The notes below the pieces were generated by a model. The model saw only the letters and a program-made list of their open reading frames with translations, made no database searches and had not been told where the DNA came from. A program made the position numbers and the translations under genes. A DNA stretch of 64,000 nt from Mesorhizobium sp. M7A.F.Ca.US.008.03.1.1. GTDB lineage: Bacteria > Pseudomonadota > Alphaproteobacteria > Rhizobiales > Rhizobiaceae. The stretch spans positions 1 to 64,000 of the forward strand of contig NZ_RZRU01000017.1 of the NCBI RefSeq assembly GCF_003997495.1, given 5' to 3'. Positions 26,163 through 35,327 of this stretch are shown piece by piece (the stretch's first letter is position 1; every line of letters starts with the position of its first letter).

Positions 26163-27587
26163 TTACGCAGCCCGCGCCGCCGGACGCTTGCCGCCGAAGC
26201 GGCGCTTGTTGTTGCCCTTGAAGGCCGGCTTGGCGCCATCCGGCTTGCGCTCACCAGCGAAAGCCGGCTTGTCGCCGAAGCGCTTCTTGCCAAAGCCGTT
26301 GCCTTTGTTCTCGCCACCGGGCCGCCTGCCGTCACGACGGCCATTGCGGTCGTGGCGATCATTGGCGGGCTCGAAACGCTCGTTCTTTTCAGCCGGATTG
26401 CGCGCCGGGTCGGGGCTGCCGAGATGGTCGGCAACGATCGGCAGCTTGGTGCGGATGATGCGCTCGACCTGGCGCAGCTTGCTGTTCTCGGAAGGATCGC
26501 AAAGCGTGATCGCGATGCCGTCCATGCCGTTGCGGCCGGTGCGCCCGATGCGGTGGACGTAGCTCTCCGCTTCGTCCGGCAGGTCGAAATTCACGACATG
26601 GCTGATGCCGGGCACGTCGATGCCGCGCGCCGCGATATCGGTCGCCACCAGAATGCGCACCGAGCCATCGCGGAAATCGTTCAGCGCTTTCTGGCGGGCG
26701 TTCTGCGACTTGTTGCCGTGGATAACGGCGGCCTTGAAGCCATCGCGCTCGAGGTCCTTGGTCACCCTGTCGGCGCCATGCTTGGTGCGCGAAAAGATGA
26801 TGACGGATTTCATCGCCTCGTCGGCGAGCATCGTCGACAGCACCTGGCGCTTCTGCTTGGTGCGGGCAAAGACGACGCCCTGCACGATCTCGGCAGCCGC
26901 CGTGCTTTGCGGCGCGACTTCGACGCGGATCGGGTTCTTCAGCAGGCCCTTGGCCAACTCGGCGATTTCATTGGGCATGGTCGCCGAGAACAGCACCGTC
27001 TGACGGTCGGGCGCGGTCGCCTTGGCGATGCGCTTGACGTCGTTGATGAAGCCCATATCGAGCATGCGGTCGCCTTCGTCCAGTACCAGCCATTTGGTGT
27101 CGGCAAGCACGAGATCGCCCTCACGCACCAGGTCGGTCAACCGGCCGGGCGTTGCGATCAGGATGTCGACGCCGGGAGCAACCTTCTTCACCTGGCTGAA
27201 GCGCGAGACGCCGCCGAGCACGAGCGCGGTCGAGACATGCGCGCCCTTGGCGAGGATCTTGATGGTGTCCTCGATCTGCACCGCGAGTTCGCGCGTCGGC
27301 GCCAGAATCAGTGCACGTGCCGTCTTCGGCCGGCGCTTGGTGCCGAGTGCGATGATCTTCGACAGGATCGGCAGCGCGAAGGCCGCGGTCTTGCCCGAGC
27401 CGGTCTGGGCGATGCCGAAAATGTCACGGCCTTCCATCTGCGGCGGGATCGCCTGCGCCTGGATTGGCTTCGGCTCGGCGAAGCCAGCGTTGTGGGTGGC
27501 CTTGAGCAGCGCGCCCGTAATACCCAGTGCCGCGAAACCGGTGAGGTCCGCAGTGTTGCTACCGGGCAAAGTGTTTTCGTTGGTCAA
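26163..27587 (-). CDS. DEAD-box RNA helicase, RhlE-like
   Basis: ATP-dependent RNA helicase of 474 residues. Motifs in order are AQTGSGKTAAFALP (I), PTRELAVQ (Ia), TPGRL, VLDEGDRMLDMG (II, DEGD rather than the canonical DEAD), SATMP (III), IIFSRTK, ATDIAARGIDV and HRIGRTGRNG (VI). A basic, Gly-rich C-terminal tail of about 100 residues (NRHDRNGRRDGRRPGG) fits RNA binding. The start appears to be a TTG at 27587, with only a weak ribosome site. Such helicases act in ribosome assembly or RNA decay and are often cold-induced. Confidence 0.93.
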   Translation of the reverse strand: MTNENTLPGSNTADLTGFAALGITGALLKATHNAGFAEPKPIQAQAIPPQMEGRDIFGIAQTGSGKTAAFALPILSKIIALGTKRRPKTARALILAPTRELAVQIEDTIKILAKGAHVSTALVLGGVSRFSQVKKVAPGVDILIATPGRLTDLVREGDLVLADTKWLVLDEGDRMLDMGFINDVKRIAKATAPDRQTVLFSATMPNEIAELAKGLLKNPIRVEVAPQSTAAAEIVQGVVFARTKQKRQVLSTMLADEAMKSVIIFSRTKHGADRVTKDLERDGFKAAVIHGNKSQNARQKALNDFRDGSVRILVATDIAARGIDVPGISHVVNFDLPDEAESYVHRIGRTGRNGMDGIAITLCDPSENSKLRQVERIIRTKLPIVADHLGSPDPARNPAEKNERFEPANDRHDRNGRRDGRRPGGENKGNGFGKKRFGDKPAFAGERKPDGAKPAFKGNNKRRFGGKRPAARAA

Positions 27588-27760
27588 AATAATCTTCTTT
27601 CACGCGGCTTCTGGCCGCAAACATCGATGGCGGCAGGGCGCAACCTGCCGTCGAACAAATTGTCATGGAACGACAAGGCGGGCGGACGGTAACGTCCACT
27701 CGGCTGCGCTGTCGTGCCCGCAGGCATCATGCCACGGGGCTTTTTCGCCGCTTTGTGATG

Positions 27761-27795
27761 TACCGGAAAGAGGGGCCGGCATACCGGAAAGAGGG
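27761..27795. promoter_or_regulatory. Paired 14-bp direct repeats upstream of pccB
   Basis: TACCGGAAAGAGGG occurs exactly at 27761-27774 and 27782-27795, 21 bases apart, close to two helical turns. The repeats lie in the 408-base divergent gap between the helicase gene and pccB. They could be a tandem operator. No other gene is visible in this gap. Confidence 0.5.
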
Positions 27796-27995
27796 AAAAC
27801 AGACGCAACCAGTCTCATTTGTCGAGAAGGCCGGAATCTCCCGGCCCAAGCGCCTATGTCGCCGCATATGGCCCAGTTCGTCGCTAAATGCAAGGGGCGT
27901 CATGCTGCGGTGCAACAAAACCACGACGCAAGCGGCGCTTGCGCTCGCCTGCCGGCACGATTACCACGAAATGCCGCTGGCCTGGGAGGTAATCG

Positions 27996-29528
27996 ATGAA
28001 AGACGTGCTGAAGGAACTCGAGCGCCGCCGCGACATCGCCCGAATGGGTGGCGGACAGGCTCGCATCGACGCCCAGCACAAGAAGGGCAAGCTCACCGCG
28101 CGCGAACGCATCGAGGTGTTTCTCGACGAGGGCTCGTTCGAGGAATTCGACATGTATGTCGAGCACCGCTCGACCGATTTCGGCATGGAGAAGACCAAGA
28201 TCGCCGGCGACGGCGTCGTCACCGGCTGGGGCACCGTCAACGGCCGCCCGGTCTACCTCTTCGCCAAGGATTTTACCGTGTTCGGCGGCTCGCTGTCGGA
28301 AGCGCATGCCGAGAAGGTCATCAAGGTGCAGGAGATGGCGCTGCGCAACCGCGCGCCGATCATCGGCCTCTACGATGCAGGCGGCGCGCGCATCCAGGAA
28401 GGCGTCGCCGCACTCGGCGGCTACGCCGAGATATTTCAGCGCAACGTGCTGGCCTCCGGCGTCATTCCGCAGATCTCGGTGATCATGGGCCCATGCGCCG
28501 GCGGCGACGTCTATTCGCCTGCCATGACCGACTTCATCTTCATGGTGCGCGACACATCCTACATGTTCGTCACCGGGCCGGATGTGGTGAAGACCGTGAC
28601 CAACGAGACGGTGACCGCCGAGAGCCTCGGTGGCGCCTCCGTCCACACGACCAAATCCTCGATCGCCGACGGCGCCTATGACAATGACGTCGAGGCACTG
28701 CTGCAGATGCGCCGGCTGGTCGACCTGCTGCCGGCCTCCAACACATCGGAGCTTCCCGAGATCGAATGCTACCAGTCGGTGACCGACCATGATTTGTCGC
28801 TCGACCGGCTGATCCCCGACAACGCCAACAAGCCTTACGACATCAAGGAGCTGATCCTGAAGGTCGCCGATGAAGGCGACTTCTTCGAGATCCAGCAGAA
28901 TTTCGCGAAAAACATCGTCACCGGCTTCGGGCGCGTCGAGGGCCGCACGGTCGGTTTCGTCGCCAACCAGCCAATGGTATTGGCCGGCGTGCTCGATTCC
29001 GATGCCAGCCGCAAGGCGGCGCGTTTTGTGCGCTTCTGCGATTGTTTTTCGATCCCGATCGTCACCTTCGTCGATGTCCCCGGCTTCCTGCCTGGCACGG
29101 CGCAAGAATATGGCGGGCTGATCAAGCATGGCGCGAAACTCCTGTTCGCCTATGCCGAGGCCACCGTTCCGAAGATCACCGTCATCACCAGAAAAGCCTA
29201 TGGCGGCGCCTATGACGTGATGGCCTCAAAACACCTACGCGGCGACATGAACTATGCCTGGCCGACGGCGCAGATCGCGGTGATGGGCGCCAGGGGCGCG
29301 GTCGAGATCATTTACCGCAAGGACATCGGTGACGCAGAAAAGATCGCAGCGCATACAAAGGCTTACGAGGATCGCTTCCTGTCGCCCTTCGTAGCCGCCG
29401 AACGCGGTTATGTCGACGAGGTGATCATGCCGCACTCAACCCGCCGCCGCATAGCGCGAGCGCTGCGCATGCTGCGCAACAAGGATATGCAGAACCCCTG
29501 GAAGAAGCACGACAATATACCGTTGTGA
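27996..29528 (+). CDS. pccB: Propionyl-CoA carboxylase beta subunit
   Basis: Carboxyltransferase subunit that moves CO2 from biotin to propionyl-CoA, forming methylmalonyl-CoA; 510 residues. The two crotonase-like halves are clear: FTVFGGSLSEAHAEKV, YDAGGARIQEGV and GPCAGGDVYSPA, then the C-terminal half with VDVPGFLPGTAQEYGG, TRKAYGGAYDVM and GARGAVEIIY. The GGGAGG site lies 7 bases before the ATG. The alpha (biotin) subunit is not in the window and would be downstream on the other side or elsewhere. Confidence 0.96.
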   Translation: MKDVLKELERRRDIARMGGGQARIDAQHKKGKLTARERIEVFLDEGSFEEFDMYVEHRSTDFGMEKTKIAGDGVVTGWGTVNGRPVYLFAKDFTVFGGSLSEAHAEKVIKVQEMALRNRAPIIGLYDAGGARIQEGVAALGGYAEIFQRNVLASGVIPQISVIMGPCAGGDVYSPAMTDFIFMVRDTSYMFVTGPDVVKTVTNETVTAESLGGASVHTTKSSIADGAYDNDVEALLQMRRLVDLLPASNTSELPEIECYQSVTDHDLSLDRLIPDNANKPYDIKELILKVADEGDFFEIQQNFAKNIVTGFGRVEGRTVGFVANQPMVLAGVLDSDASRKAARFVRFCDCFSIPIVTFVDVPGFLPGTAQEYGGLIKHGAKLLFAYAEATVPKITVITRKAYGGAYDVMASKHLRGDMNYAWPTAQIAVMGARGAVEIIYRKDIGDAEKIAAHTKAYEDRFLSPFVAAERGYVDEVIMPHSTRRRIARALRMLRNKDMQNPWKKHDNIPL

Positions 29529-29540
29529 GGCTTCGGCAGC

Positions 29541-31541
29541 TCACTCCTCTTCCGCCGCGCCAAATCCCGCTCCCATGGTGGCGCGGACAGGGCTGCCCCA
29601 CGGCGTTGCGTGATTGTCGATACGCATCTGGAAGATAAAATAGGTCGGCGAACAGAAGCCGATGCCTATGACTTTGCCGATGCCAGGCGTGTCCGGCGGC
29701 AGCGACTGGCACATATAGTCCTCACGGCAGAAATGATCGGCCGAGCAGGCCGGTCGGTTGCCGCGATTAACGGCGCCGCCAAGGCATTGATCGAAGTTGT
29801 TGGTGGCCACGCAGATGTCGAATTTCTTGCCGCCGACCAGCCCGCAGATCTCGTTCGGTATAGGCTTGCCGGCTTTGAAGGCTGCAAATGTACGGTCCTT
29901 GTCGTCACAGCCGCGATAGGCGATCCCGGCAGGCACGCCGATCTTCGGCGGACGGCAGGTGTAGGCGGTGCGCGACACGTCAGGCGCGAAGGCCGCGAAC
30001 TGGCCCGATTTGCTGTAGCGGTCGTTGAAAGGCTGCGCCGCGTTGCTGGCGATCGAACCGGTCAGGCAGGGATGGCCGGAAAACATTTTTTCGCTGTCCT
30101 TGGGCAGCAGGCATTGCGCCAGTTTCGTCCGCACTCCCGAAGCGGTGGCCAACGGGGTGCAGACGGTGCCGCCGCCGCATTGCCAGGTCGCACCGAAGCG
30201 GGCCGCATCTTCCGGCATCAGGCATGGCATCGCCATCTCGGCCGGCGCGTAGTCGACCGCGGTATCCGTCCAGGTCGCCGGCGGCGCAAAGGAGAGCGGC
30301 CGGAAGCGGTTCGGCTGCTTGCCTTCGGCCGTGGCGGCGAGCCATGCCTGGCGGCGCGGAATCTCGGCATGAAGATGCGGTGAAATATCAACCTCGATGC
30401 GGTTCAACGGCGACGTCGTCTTGTCGTCGAGTCCGATGAAATGGAAGCCGGCGGTGGAGCCGGCCTGATGGCAACCCTGGCAGGCGCCATTGTCCAGCCG
30501 CTCGACCAGCGCTTCCGGCGTGCGCACCAGTTTCAGCGTGGAATAATCGAGGGGTGCGAATTCCTTGGGTTGGAACAGTTGCGTAAACGGATGATTGGCC
30601 TGCCGCGCACTGCCGAAGGTCGACCATGAGATGATTTTCCTGGCCAGGAACTCGTCGGGAATTTCATAGACGCCTTCGTCAACCCCCGGCAGATTGGCGC
30701 CGACATAGGCGGCGAGCCGTGCCTTCAGCGCCGCGTCCTGCGAGAGCCGTACGATGTCAGGCGTGTTCTCCAGCGGCTTCTCGCTGATATCAGCGCCATC
30801 GATGCCGAATATCCGCATCAGATAGGCAGCCTGCCCGCCGAACTCGGTTTCCTGTCCGGAGGGAAAGCGCACCACCTGCGCGTTGAGCTCCAGCTGCTTG
30901 AAGGTCAGCCCGACCTTCTCCAGCGGCCCGCCGGTCAGCCAGCCGGCATCGACGGTCTCGTCGATCTGGGGCGTCCAGCGTCCGGCAACCCCGACGCAGC
31001 CGCCATCGGCATCGGGTGCGGCGTTGTAGACGGCGTTGAAATTGAACGGCAGGCGCGACGCCAGCAGCTTGCCGTTTTTGCGAAAGCTGTAGGCCAGGCG
31101 GTAGATGAAGCGCACCTCGCCGCAGCTCTTGTCGCCTTGCAGCACCGCAAAATCGCGACGGTCGAGCCGGTTGACGACGCCGACCAGCCGAAAACGCGCG
31201 GCATCGGTCTTCAGCCAGCGCATGTCCATGATGCGGCCGACATTGCCGTCGGTGACCTCGTAGAGCGGCCGCCCGCCGGCCTTCATCTCGGTGCGCAGCA
31301 GCGCAACATCGGAGGCTACCGTTTCGACGATGGCGTGATAGGCCGGCGCCTCGTCGTAGAGCGTCTTCAGACCGTCCTCACCGTCGACTCCGAAGACGTC
31401 TGCGAAGGCGAAACCCTTGGCATCGAGCGCGGCGAGCACCGCCGGATTGTCGACGACGGTCACAGGGCCTTCGGCGCGCGCCGTCGACGCCACGAAGGCG
31501 CCAAAGAGAGTAGCGAGCAACAGAGACAGAGGGCTGTTCAT
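29541..31541 (-). CDS. Large exported protein with one CxxCH haem motif, function unknown
   Basis: Protein of 666 residues with a signal peptide (LSLLLATLFGAFVASTARA) and no recognised enzyme domain. A single c-type haem motif CQGCH sits at residues 354-358, and a Cys-rich C-terminal region (about 430-650, with CGGGTVC, CRPPK, CREDYMC, CSPTYF) suggests many disulfides. It overlaps the upstream nnr gene by 4 bases (ATGA), so the two are co-translated. I recall similar long hypothetical exported proteins in proteobacteria. The role is unknown; electron transfer is possible but unsupported beyond the haem motif. Confidence 0.7.
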   Translation of the reverse strand: MNSPLSLLLATLFGAFVASTARAEGPVTVVDNPAVLAALDAKGFAFADVFGVDGEDGLKTLYDEAPAYHAIVETVASDVALLRTEMKAGGRPLYEVTDGNVGRIMDMRWLKTDAARFRLVGVVNRLDRRDFAVLQGDKSCGEVRFIYRLAYSFRKNGKLLASRLPFNFNAVYNAAPDADGGCVGVAGRWTPQIDETVDAGWLTGGPLEKVGLTFKQLELNAQVVRFPSGQETEFGGQAAYLMRIFGIDGADISEKPLENTPDIVRLSQDAALKARLAAYVGANLPGVDEGVYEIPDEFLARKIISWSTFGSARQANHPFTQLFQPKEFAPLDYSTLKLVRTPEALVERLDNGACQGCHQAGSTAGFHFIGLDDKTTSPLNRIEVDISPHLHAEIPRRQAWLAATAEGKQPNRFRPLSFAPPATWTDTAVDYAPAEMAMPCLMPEDAARFGATWQCGGGTVCTPLATASGVRTKLAQCLLPKDSEKMFSGHPCLTGSIASNAAQPFNDRYSKSGQFAAFAPDVSRTAYTCRPPKIGVPAGIAYRGCDDKDRTFAAFKAGKPIPNEICGLVGGKKFDICVATNNFDQCLGGAVNRGNRPACSADHFCREDYMCQSLPPDTPGIGKVIGIGFCSPTYFIFQMRIDNHATPWGSPVRATMGAGFGAAEEE

Positions 31542-33082
31542 TGAGCAGCCGTGCGCGCGTCGAACAGTTCGCGCAGCACCGGCAGCAGCGCCAGCGGCAG
31601 ATCCTCGGCGATCAGGCCGGGGCCGAACCGGCTGCCGGCCTCGGCATGCAGCCACACCGCCGCACAGGCCGCTTCGAACGCTGGCATGCCTTGTGCGAGC
31701 AGACCGGCAATGATGCCTGACAGCACATCGCCTGACCCGGCTGTGGCCAGCCAAGGCGCGCCGTTGGAATTGATCGCCGCTCTGCCATTCGGCGCCGCGA
31801 TCACCGTATCGGCGCCCTTGTAGACGATGACGGCATTGGTCCGCGCTGCGGCAGCACGCGCTCTGTCTAGTTTCGACAGGGTCTTGTCGCCGGCGATATC
31901 GGCGAACAAGCGGCCGAATTCACCCTCATGCGGTGTGACCACCAAGGCTGGCGCATTCGGCTGACGGGCAGCTTCGAACAGCGCCTGCGGCTGATGGGCC
32001 AGAGAGGTGATGGCATCGGCATCGAGCACCATCGCACCGGCGTTGCTTGCAGCCGCCGATGTGCGTGCCTCCGTCGTCAGAGCTTTGATCAGTTGCAGGG
32101 CGAAATCGCCCACCTTGGGTTTGGGGCCGAGCCCCGGTCCGAACACCAATGCTTCGGGATGGCGGGCCGCCAAAAATTCCTGCACCTCTTCGAGCGAGCC
32201 CGCTTCTCGCAGCATGATCGAAGTCAAATGCGCGGCGTTCACCTGCATGGCATTGCCTGGCGACAGCACGGTGACCGCCCCCGTCCCGCTTCTCGCGGCA
32301 GCGAGCGCCGACAGCCGCGCCGCACCGGTCGCGCTGGGGCCGCCGGAAAAGACGCCGACATGGCCACGCTTGTATTTGTGAGCATCCACCGCCGGCACGG
32401 GCAAATCCCCCAACCACAGGTCCGGCACATTCTCGAAGGTCGAGACGGCGAGTTGGGCGATGATGCCGTCTGCAATGCCGATATCGGCGAGCACGATTTC
32501 ACCGCATTGCCCGCGTCCCGGCAGCAGCAGGTGGCCAGGTTTCTTCCGTGCGAAGGTGATGGTGAGTTCGGCGCGAAACGCCCTGCCCAATATGTCGCCG
32601 CTGGTTCCCGAGACGCCCGACGGCAGGTCGACCGCAACCACAGGCATGCGCAGGGCTGTGGCGGTATCGACAGCTTTCGCGGCATCGCCGGACAGCGGCT
32701 TGGACAGCCCTGCCCCATAGAGCGCATCGACCACGATCGAGCCGGGCTCGGCGTCGAACCCAGACAGCGGCCGAGGCTTGATCGGGCATTCGGCGGCGGC
32801 GAGCGCCGCATCGCTTTCCGGCCTCGGCGCTCCGGATGACCAGATCGTTGTGCCGATGCCGCTGGCGGCCAGGATGCGGGCGACGACATAGCCATCACCG
32901 CCATTGTTGCCGGGACCGCACAGCACATGGACATGCGTCGCTGCGGGATAACGCTTGAGAATCTCAGCCGCGACCGCTTCGCCAGCGCGCCACATCAGGC
33001 CGATGCCGTCGGCTGGACCGGCGGCAATCGTCAGCCGATCGGCCTCGCTCATTTCGGCCGGGGAAAGAAGTTCGTTGCTCAT
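31538..33082 (-). CDS. nnr: Bifunctional NAD(P)H-hydrate epimerase / ADP-dependent NAD(P)H-hydrate dehydratase
   Basis: Repairs damaged (hydrated) NADH and NADPH; 514 residues. The N-terminal YjeF_N epimerase domain has CGPGNNGGDGYVVAR and VVDALYGAGLS. The C-terminal ribokinase-like dehydratase domain has GVFSGGPSATGAARL, VFGPGLGPKP, VVTPHEGEFGRLF and the nucleotide motif ATAGSGDVLSGIIAGLLAQG. The fusion is the common bacterial form. Its end overlaps the exported CxxCH protein gene. Confidence 0.96.
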   Translation of the reverse strand: MSNELLSPAEMSEADRLTIAAGPADGIGLMWRAGEAVAAEILKRYPAATHVHVLCGPGNNGGDGYVVARILAASGIGTTIWSSGAPRPESDAALAAAECPIKPRPLSGFDAEPGSIVVDALYGAGLSKPLSGDAAKAVDTATALRMPVVAVDLPSGVSGTSGDILGRAFRAELTITFARKKPGHLLLPGRGQCGEIVLADIGIADGIIAQLAVSTFENVPDLWLGDLPVPAVDAHKYKRGHVGVFSGGPSATGAARLSALAAARSGTGAVTVLSPGNAMQVNAAHLTSIMLREAGSLEEVQEFLAARHPEALVFGPGLGPKPKVGDFALQLIKALTTEARTSAAASNAGAMVLDADAITSLAHQPQALFEAARQPNAPALVVTPHEGEFGRLFADIAGDKTLSKLDRARAAAARTNAVIVYKGADTVIAAPNGRAAINSNGAPWLATAGSGDVLSGIIAGLLAQGMPAFEAACAAVWLHAEAGSRFGPGLIAEDLPLALLPVLRELFDARTAAQ

Positions 33083-33440
33083 GGATTGCCCATCCGCATG
33101 CGATCAAGCATTGTCCAATTTCGATCCTAAGCAAACAAGGGGGAGTTGCCGAGATCTGCAGCCATAACGTTGGCACGAAGGCATCGCGGGCAGAAAATTG
33201 CCTGAGGGATAGGCGATATGCCTGATTTTTGTGCGGACGTGAGTGCTGGCGCTGTGTAGGCTCTGGAAACCCATGCCGCTTCCGGTGCAGTGAATGACGC
33301 GAATTTGCATCCCGGTGCGGCGCGGCTTTGAAATCTTATGAGACCGCTTAGAATCCGCAGAATTGGCACAGTTCGTGCTTGATGGAGGCGCAAGCGGGGG
33401 GTCACAACCCGTTTTTTTGGCAGTGGAGGCCACTTTTTAC
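33083..33440. other. Regulatory region between nnr and glnB
   Basis: Non-coding stretch of 358 bases between divergent genes. It contains the sigma-54 promoter at 33364-33380, GGTGC half-sites near 33282 and 33312 that could belong to NtrC sites, and no open reading frame with credible features. Confidence 0.6.
33364..33380 (+). promoter_or_regulatory. Sigma-54 (-24/-12) promoter of glnB-glnA
   Basis: TGGCAC-N5-GTGCTT matches the RpoN consensus TGGCAC-N5-TTGCW with one mismatch in the -12 box. The 10 bases between the GG of -24 and the GC of -12 are the required spacing. Transcription would start near 33390, leaving a leader of about 50 bases. Sigma-54/NtrC control of glnBA is well established in rhizobia. 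Confidence 0.75.
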
Positions 33441-33779
33441 ATGAAAAAGATCGAAGCGATCATCAAGCCATTCAAGCTGGACGAAGTGAAGGAAGCGCTT
33501 CAGGAAGCCGGACTGCAAGGCATCACCGTCACCGAAGCAAAAGGCTTCGGTCGTCAGAAGGGCCATACCGAACTCTATCGCGGCGCCGAATATGTCGTCG
33601 ACTTCCTGCCCAAGGTGAAGATCGAGGTCGTGCTCGGCGACGATGCGGTCGAAGGTGCGATCGAGGCCATCCGCAAGGCGGCCCAGACCGGCCGTATTGG
33701 CGACGGCAAGATTTTCGTTTCCAATATCGAGGAAGTCGTGCGAATCCGCACCGGCGAAACGGGCATGGACGCGGTCTGA
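33441..33779 (+). CDS. glnB: Nitrogen regulatory protein PII
   Basis: PII signal protein that senses 2-oxoglutarate, ATP/ADP and (through uridylylation) glutamine; 112 residues. It starts MKKIEAIIKPFKLDEVKEAL, has the T-loop GRQKGHTELYRGAEY with Tyr51 as the uridylylation site, and the nucleotide-binding GDGKIFV and RIRTGE segments. A GGAGG lies 12 bases before the ATG. It forms an operon with glnA, 64 bases downstream, driven by the upstream sigma-54 promoter. Confidence 0.98.
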   Translation: MKKIEAIIKPFKLDEVKEALQEAGLQGITVTEAKGFGRQKGHTELYRGAEYVVDFLPKVKIEVVLGDDAVEGAIEAIRKAAQTGRIGDGKIFVSNIEEVVRIRTGETGMDAV

Positions 33780-33843
33780 CCTGACCCCGCCATCTCCTGA
33801 AAACGTCATCATCAAAAAACGTCATCACACAGGGATACACGAC

Positions 33844-35253
33844 ATGACGACAGCCAAAGACATCATGAAGCAGATCAAGGACAACGACGTGAAATTCGTC
33901 GACCTGCGCTTCACAGACCCGAAGGGCAAGCTGCAGCACGTGACGATGGATGTCATCGAGGTCGAGGAAGACATGTTCGCCGACGGCGTGATGTTCGACG
34001 GCTCTTCGATTGCCGGCTGGAAGGCCATCAACGAGTCCGACATGGTGCTGATGCCCGATCCGGACACGGTTCACATGGATCCGTTCTTCGCCCAGTCGAC
34101 CATGGTCATCCTGTGCGACATCCTCGATCCGGTTTCGGGTGAATCCTACAACCGCGATCCGCGCGGCACGGCCAAGAAGGCCGAGGCCTACATGAAGGCC
34201 GAAGGCATCGGCGACACCATCTACGTCGGCCCTGAAGCCGAGTTCTTCGTCTTCGACGACGTGAAATACAAGGCTGATCCCTACAACACCGGCTTCAAGC
34301 TCGACTCGACCGAACTGCCGTCGAACGACGACACCGACTACGAGACTGGCAATCTCGGCCACCGTCCGCGCGTCAAGGGCGGCTACTTCCCGGTGCCGCC
34401 GATCGACAGCGCGCAGGACATGCGCTCGGAAATGCTGACTGTGCTCGCCGAGATGGGCGTGCGCGTCGAAAAGCATCACCATGAGGTGGCGGCGGCCCAG
34501 CACGAACTCGGCATCAAGTTCGACGCACTGGTGCGCAACGCCGACAAGATGCTGATCTACAAATATGTCGTCCACCAGGTCGCCAACGCCTATGGCAAGA
34601 CGGCCACCTTCATGCCGAAGCCGATCTTCGGCGACAACGGCTCGGGCATGCACGTCCACATGTCGATCTGGAAGAACGGCAAGCCGACCTTCGCCGGCAA
34701 TGAATATGCCGGTCTGTCGGAAAGCTGCCTGTTCTTCATCGGCGGCGTCATCAAGCACGCCAAGGCGATCAACGCCTTCACAAACCCGCTGACCAATTCC
34801 TACAAGCGCCTGGTTCCGGGCTATGAAGCGCCGGTGCTGCTCGCCTATTCGGCGCGCAACCGCTCGGCCTCCTGCCGTATCCCGTTCGGCTCGTCGCCGA
34901 AGGCCAAGCGCGTCGAAGTCCGCTTCCCCGATCCGGGCGCGAACCCCTACCTCGCCTTCTCCGCACTGCTGATGGCCGGCCTCGACGGCATCAAGAACAA
35001 GATCCATCCCGGCCAGCCGATGGACAAGGATCTCTACGACCTGCCGCCGAAGGAGTTGAAGAAGATCCCGACCGTCTGCGGCTCGCTGCGCGAAGCCCTG
35101 CAAAGCCTCGACAAGGACCGCGGCTTCCTGAAAGCCGGCGGCGTCTTCGACGACGACCAGATCGACAGCTACATCGAGCTGAAGATGGCCGAAGTGATGC
35201 GCTTCGAAATGACCCCGCATCCGGTCGAATACGACATGTACTACTCCGTCTGA
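33844..35253 (+). CDS. glnA: Glutamine synthetase type I
   Basis: Dodecameric GS that makes glutamine from glutamate, ammonia and ATP; 469 residues, the normal length. Present are FDGSSIAGW, the metal-binding GPEAEFFVFD, NGSGMHVHMS, the ATP site NRSASCRIP and the adenylylation tyrosine in KDLYDLPPKE (about residue 397), so GlnE-type control should apply. It is co-transcribed with glnB and ends in a strong terminator. Confidence 0.98.
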   Translation: MTTAKDIMKQIKDNDVKFVDLRFTDPKGKLQHVTMDVIEVEEDMFADGVMFDGSSIAGWKAINESDMVLMPDPDTVHMDPFFAQSTMVILCDILDPVSGESYNRDPRGTAKKAEAYMKAEGIGDTIYVGPEAEFFVFDDVKYKADPYNTGFKLDSTELPSNDDTDYETGNLGHRPRVKGGYFPVPPIDSAQDMRSEMLTVLAEMGVRVEKHHHEVAAAQHELGIKFDALVRNADKMLIYKYVVHQVANAYGKTATFMPKPIFGDNGSGMHVHMSIWKNGKPTFAGNEYAGLSESCLFFIGGVIKHAKAINAFTNPLTNSYKRLVPGYEAPVLLAYSARNRSASCRIPFGSSPKAKRVEVRFPDPGANPYLAFSALLMAGLDGIKNKIHPGQPMDKDLYDLPPKELKKIPTVCGSLREALQSLDKDRGFLKAGGVFDDDQIDSYIELKMAEVMRFEMTPHPVEYDMYYSV

Positions 35254-35288
35254 GATTTCAATCTCAGTCCAAGATTAGCTATAACGCT

Positions 35289-35327
35289 CAAGCCCTTGAA
35301 AGACTTCCCTCTTTCAAGGGCTTTTTG
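35289..35327 (+). terminator. Intrinsic terminator of glnBA
   Basis: AGCCCTTGAAAG/CTTTCAAGGGCT stem around ACTTCCCT, followed by TTTT, 36 bases after the glnA stop. Confidence 0.93.

Noticed and set aside
33529..35220. 563-codon minus-strand frame opposite glnB-glnA
   Set aside because: Shadow of glnA caused by high GC at third positions; glnB and glnA are certain.
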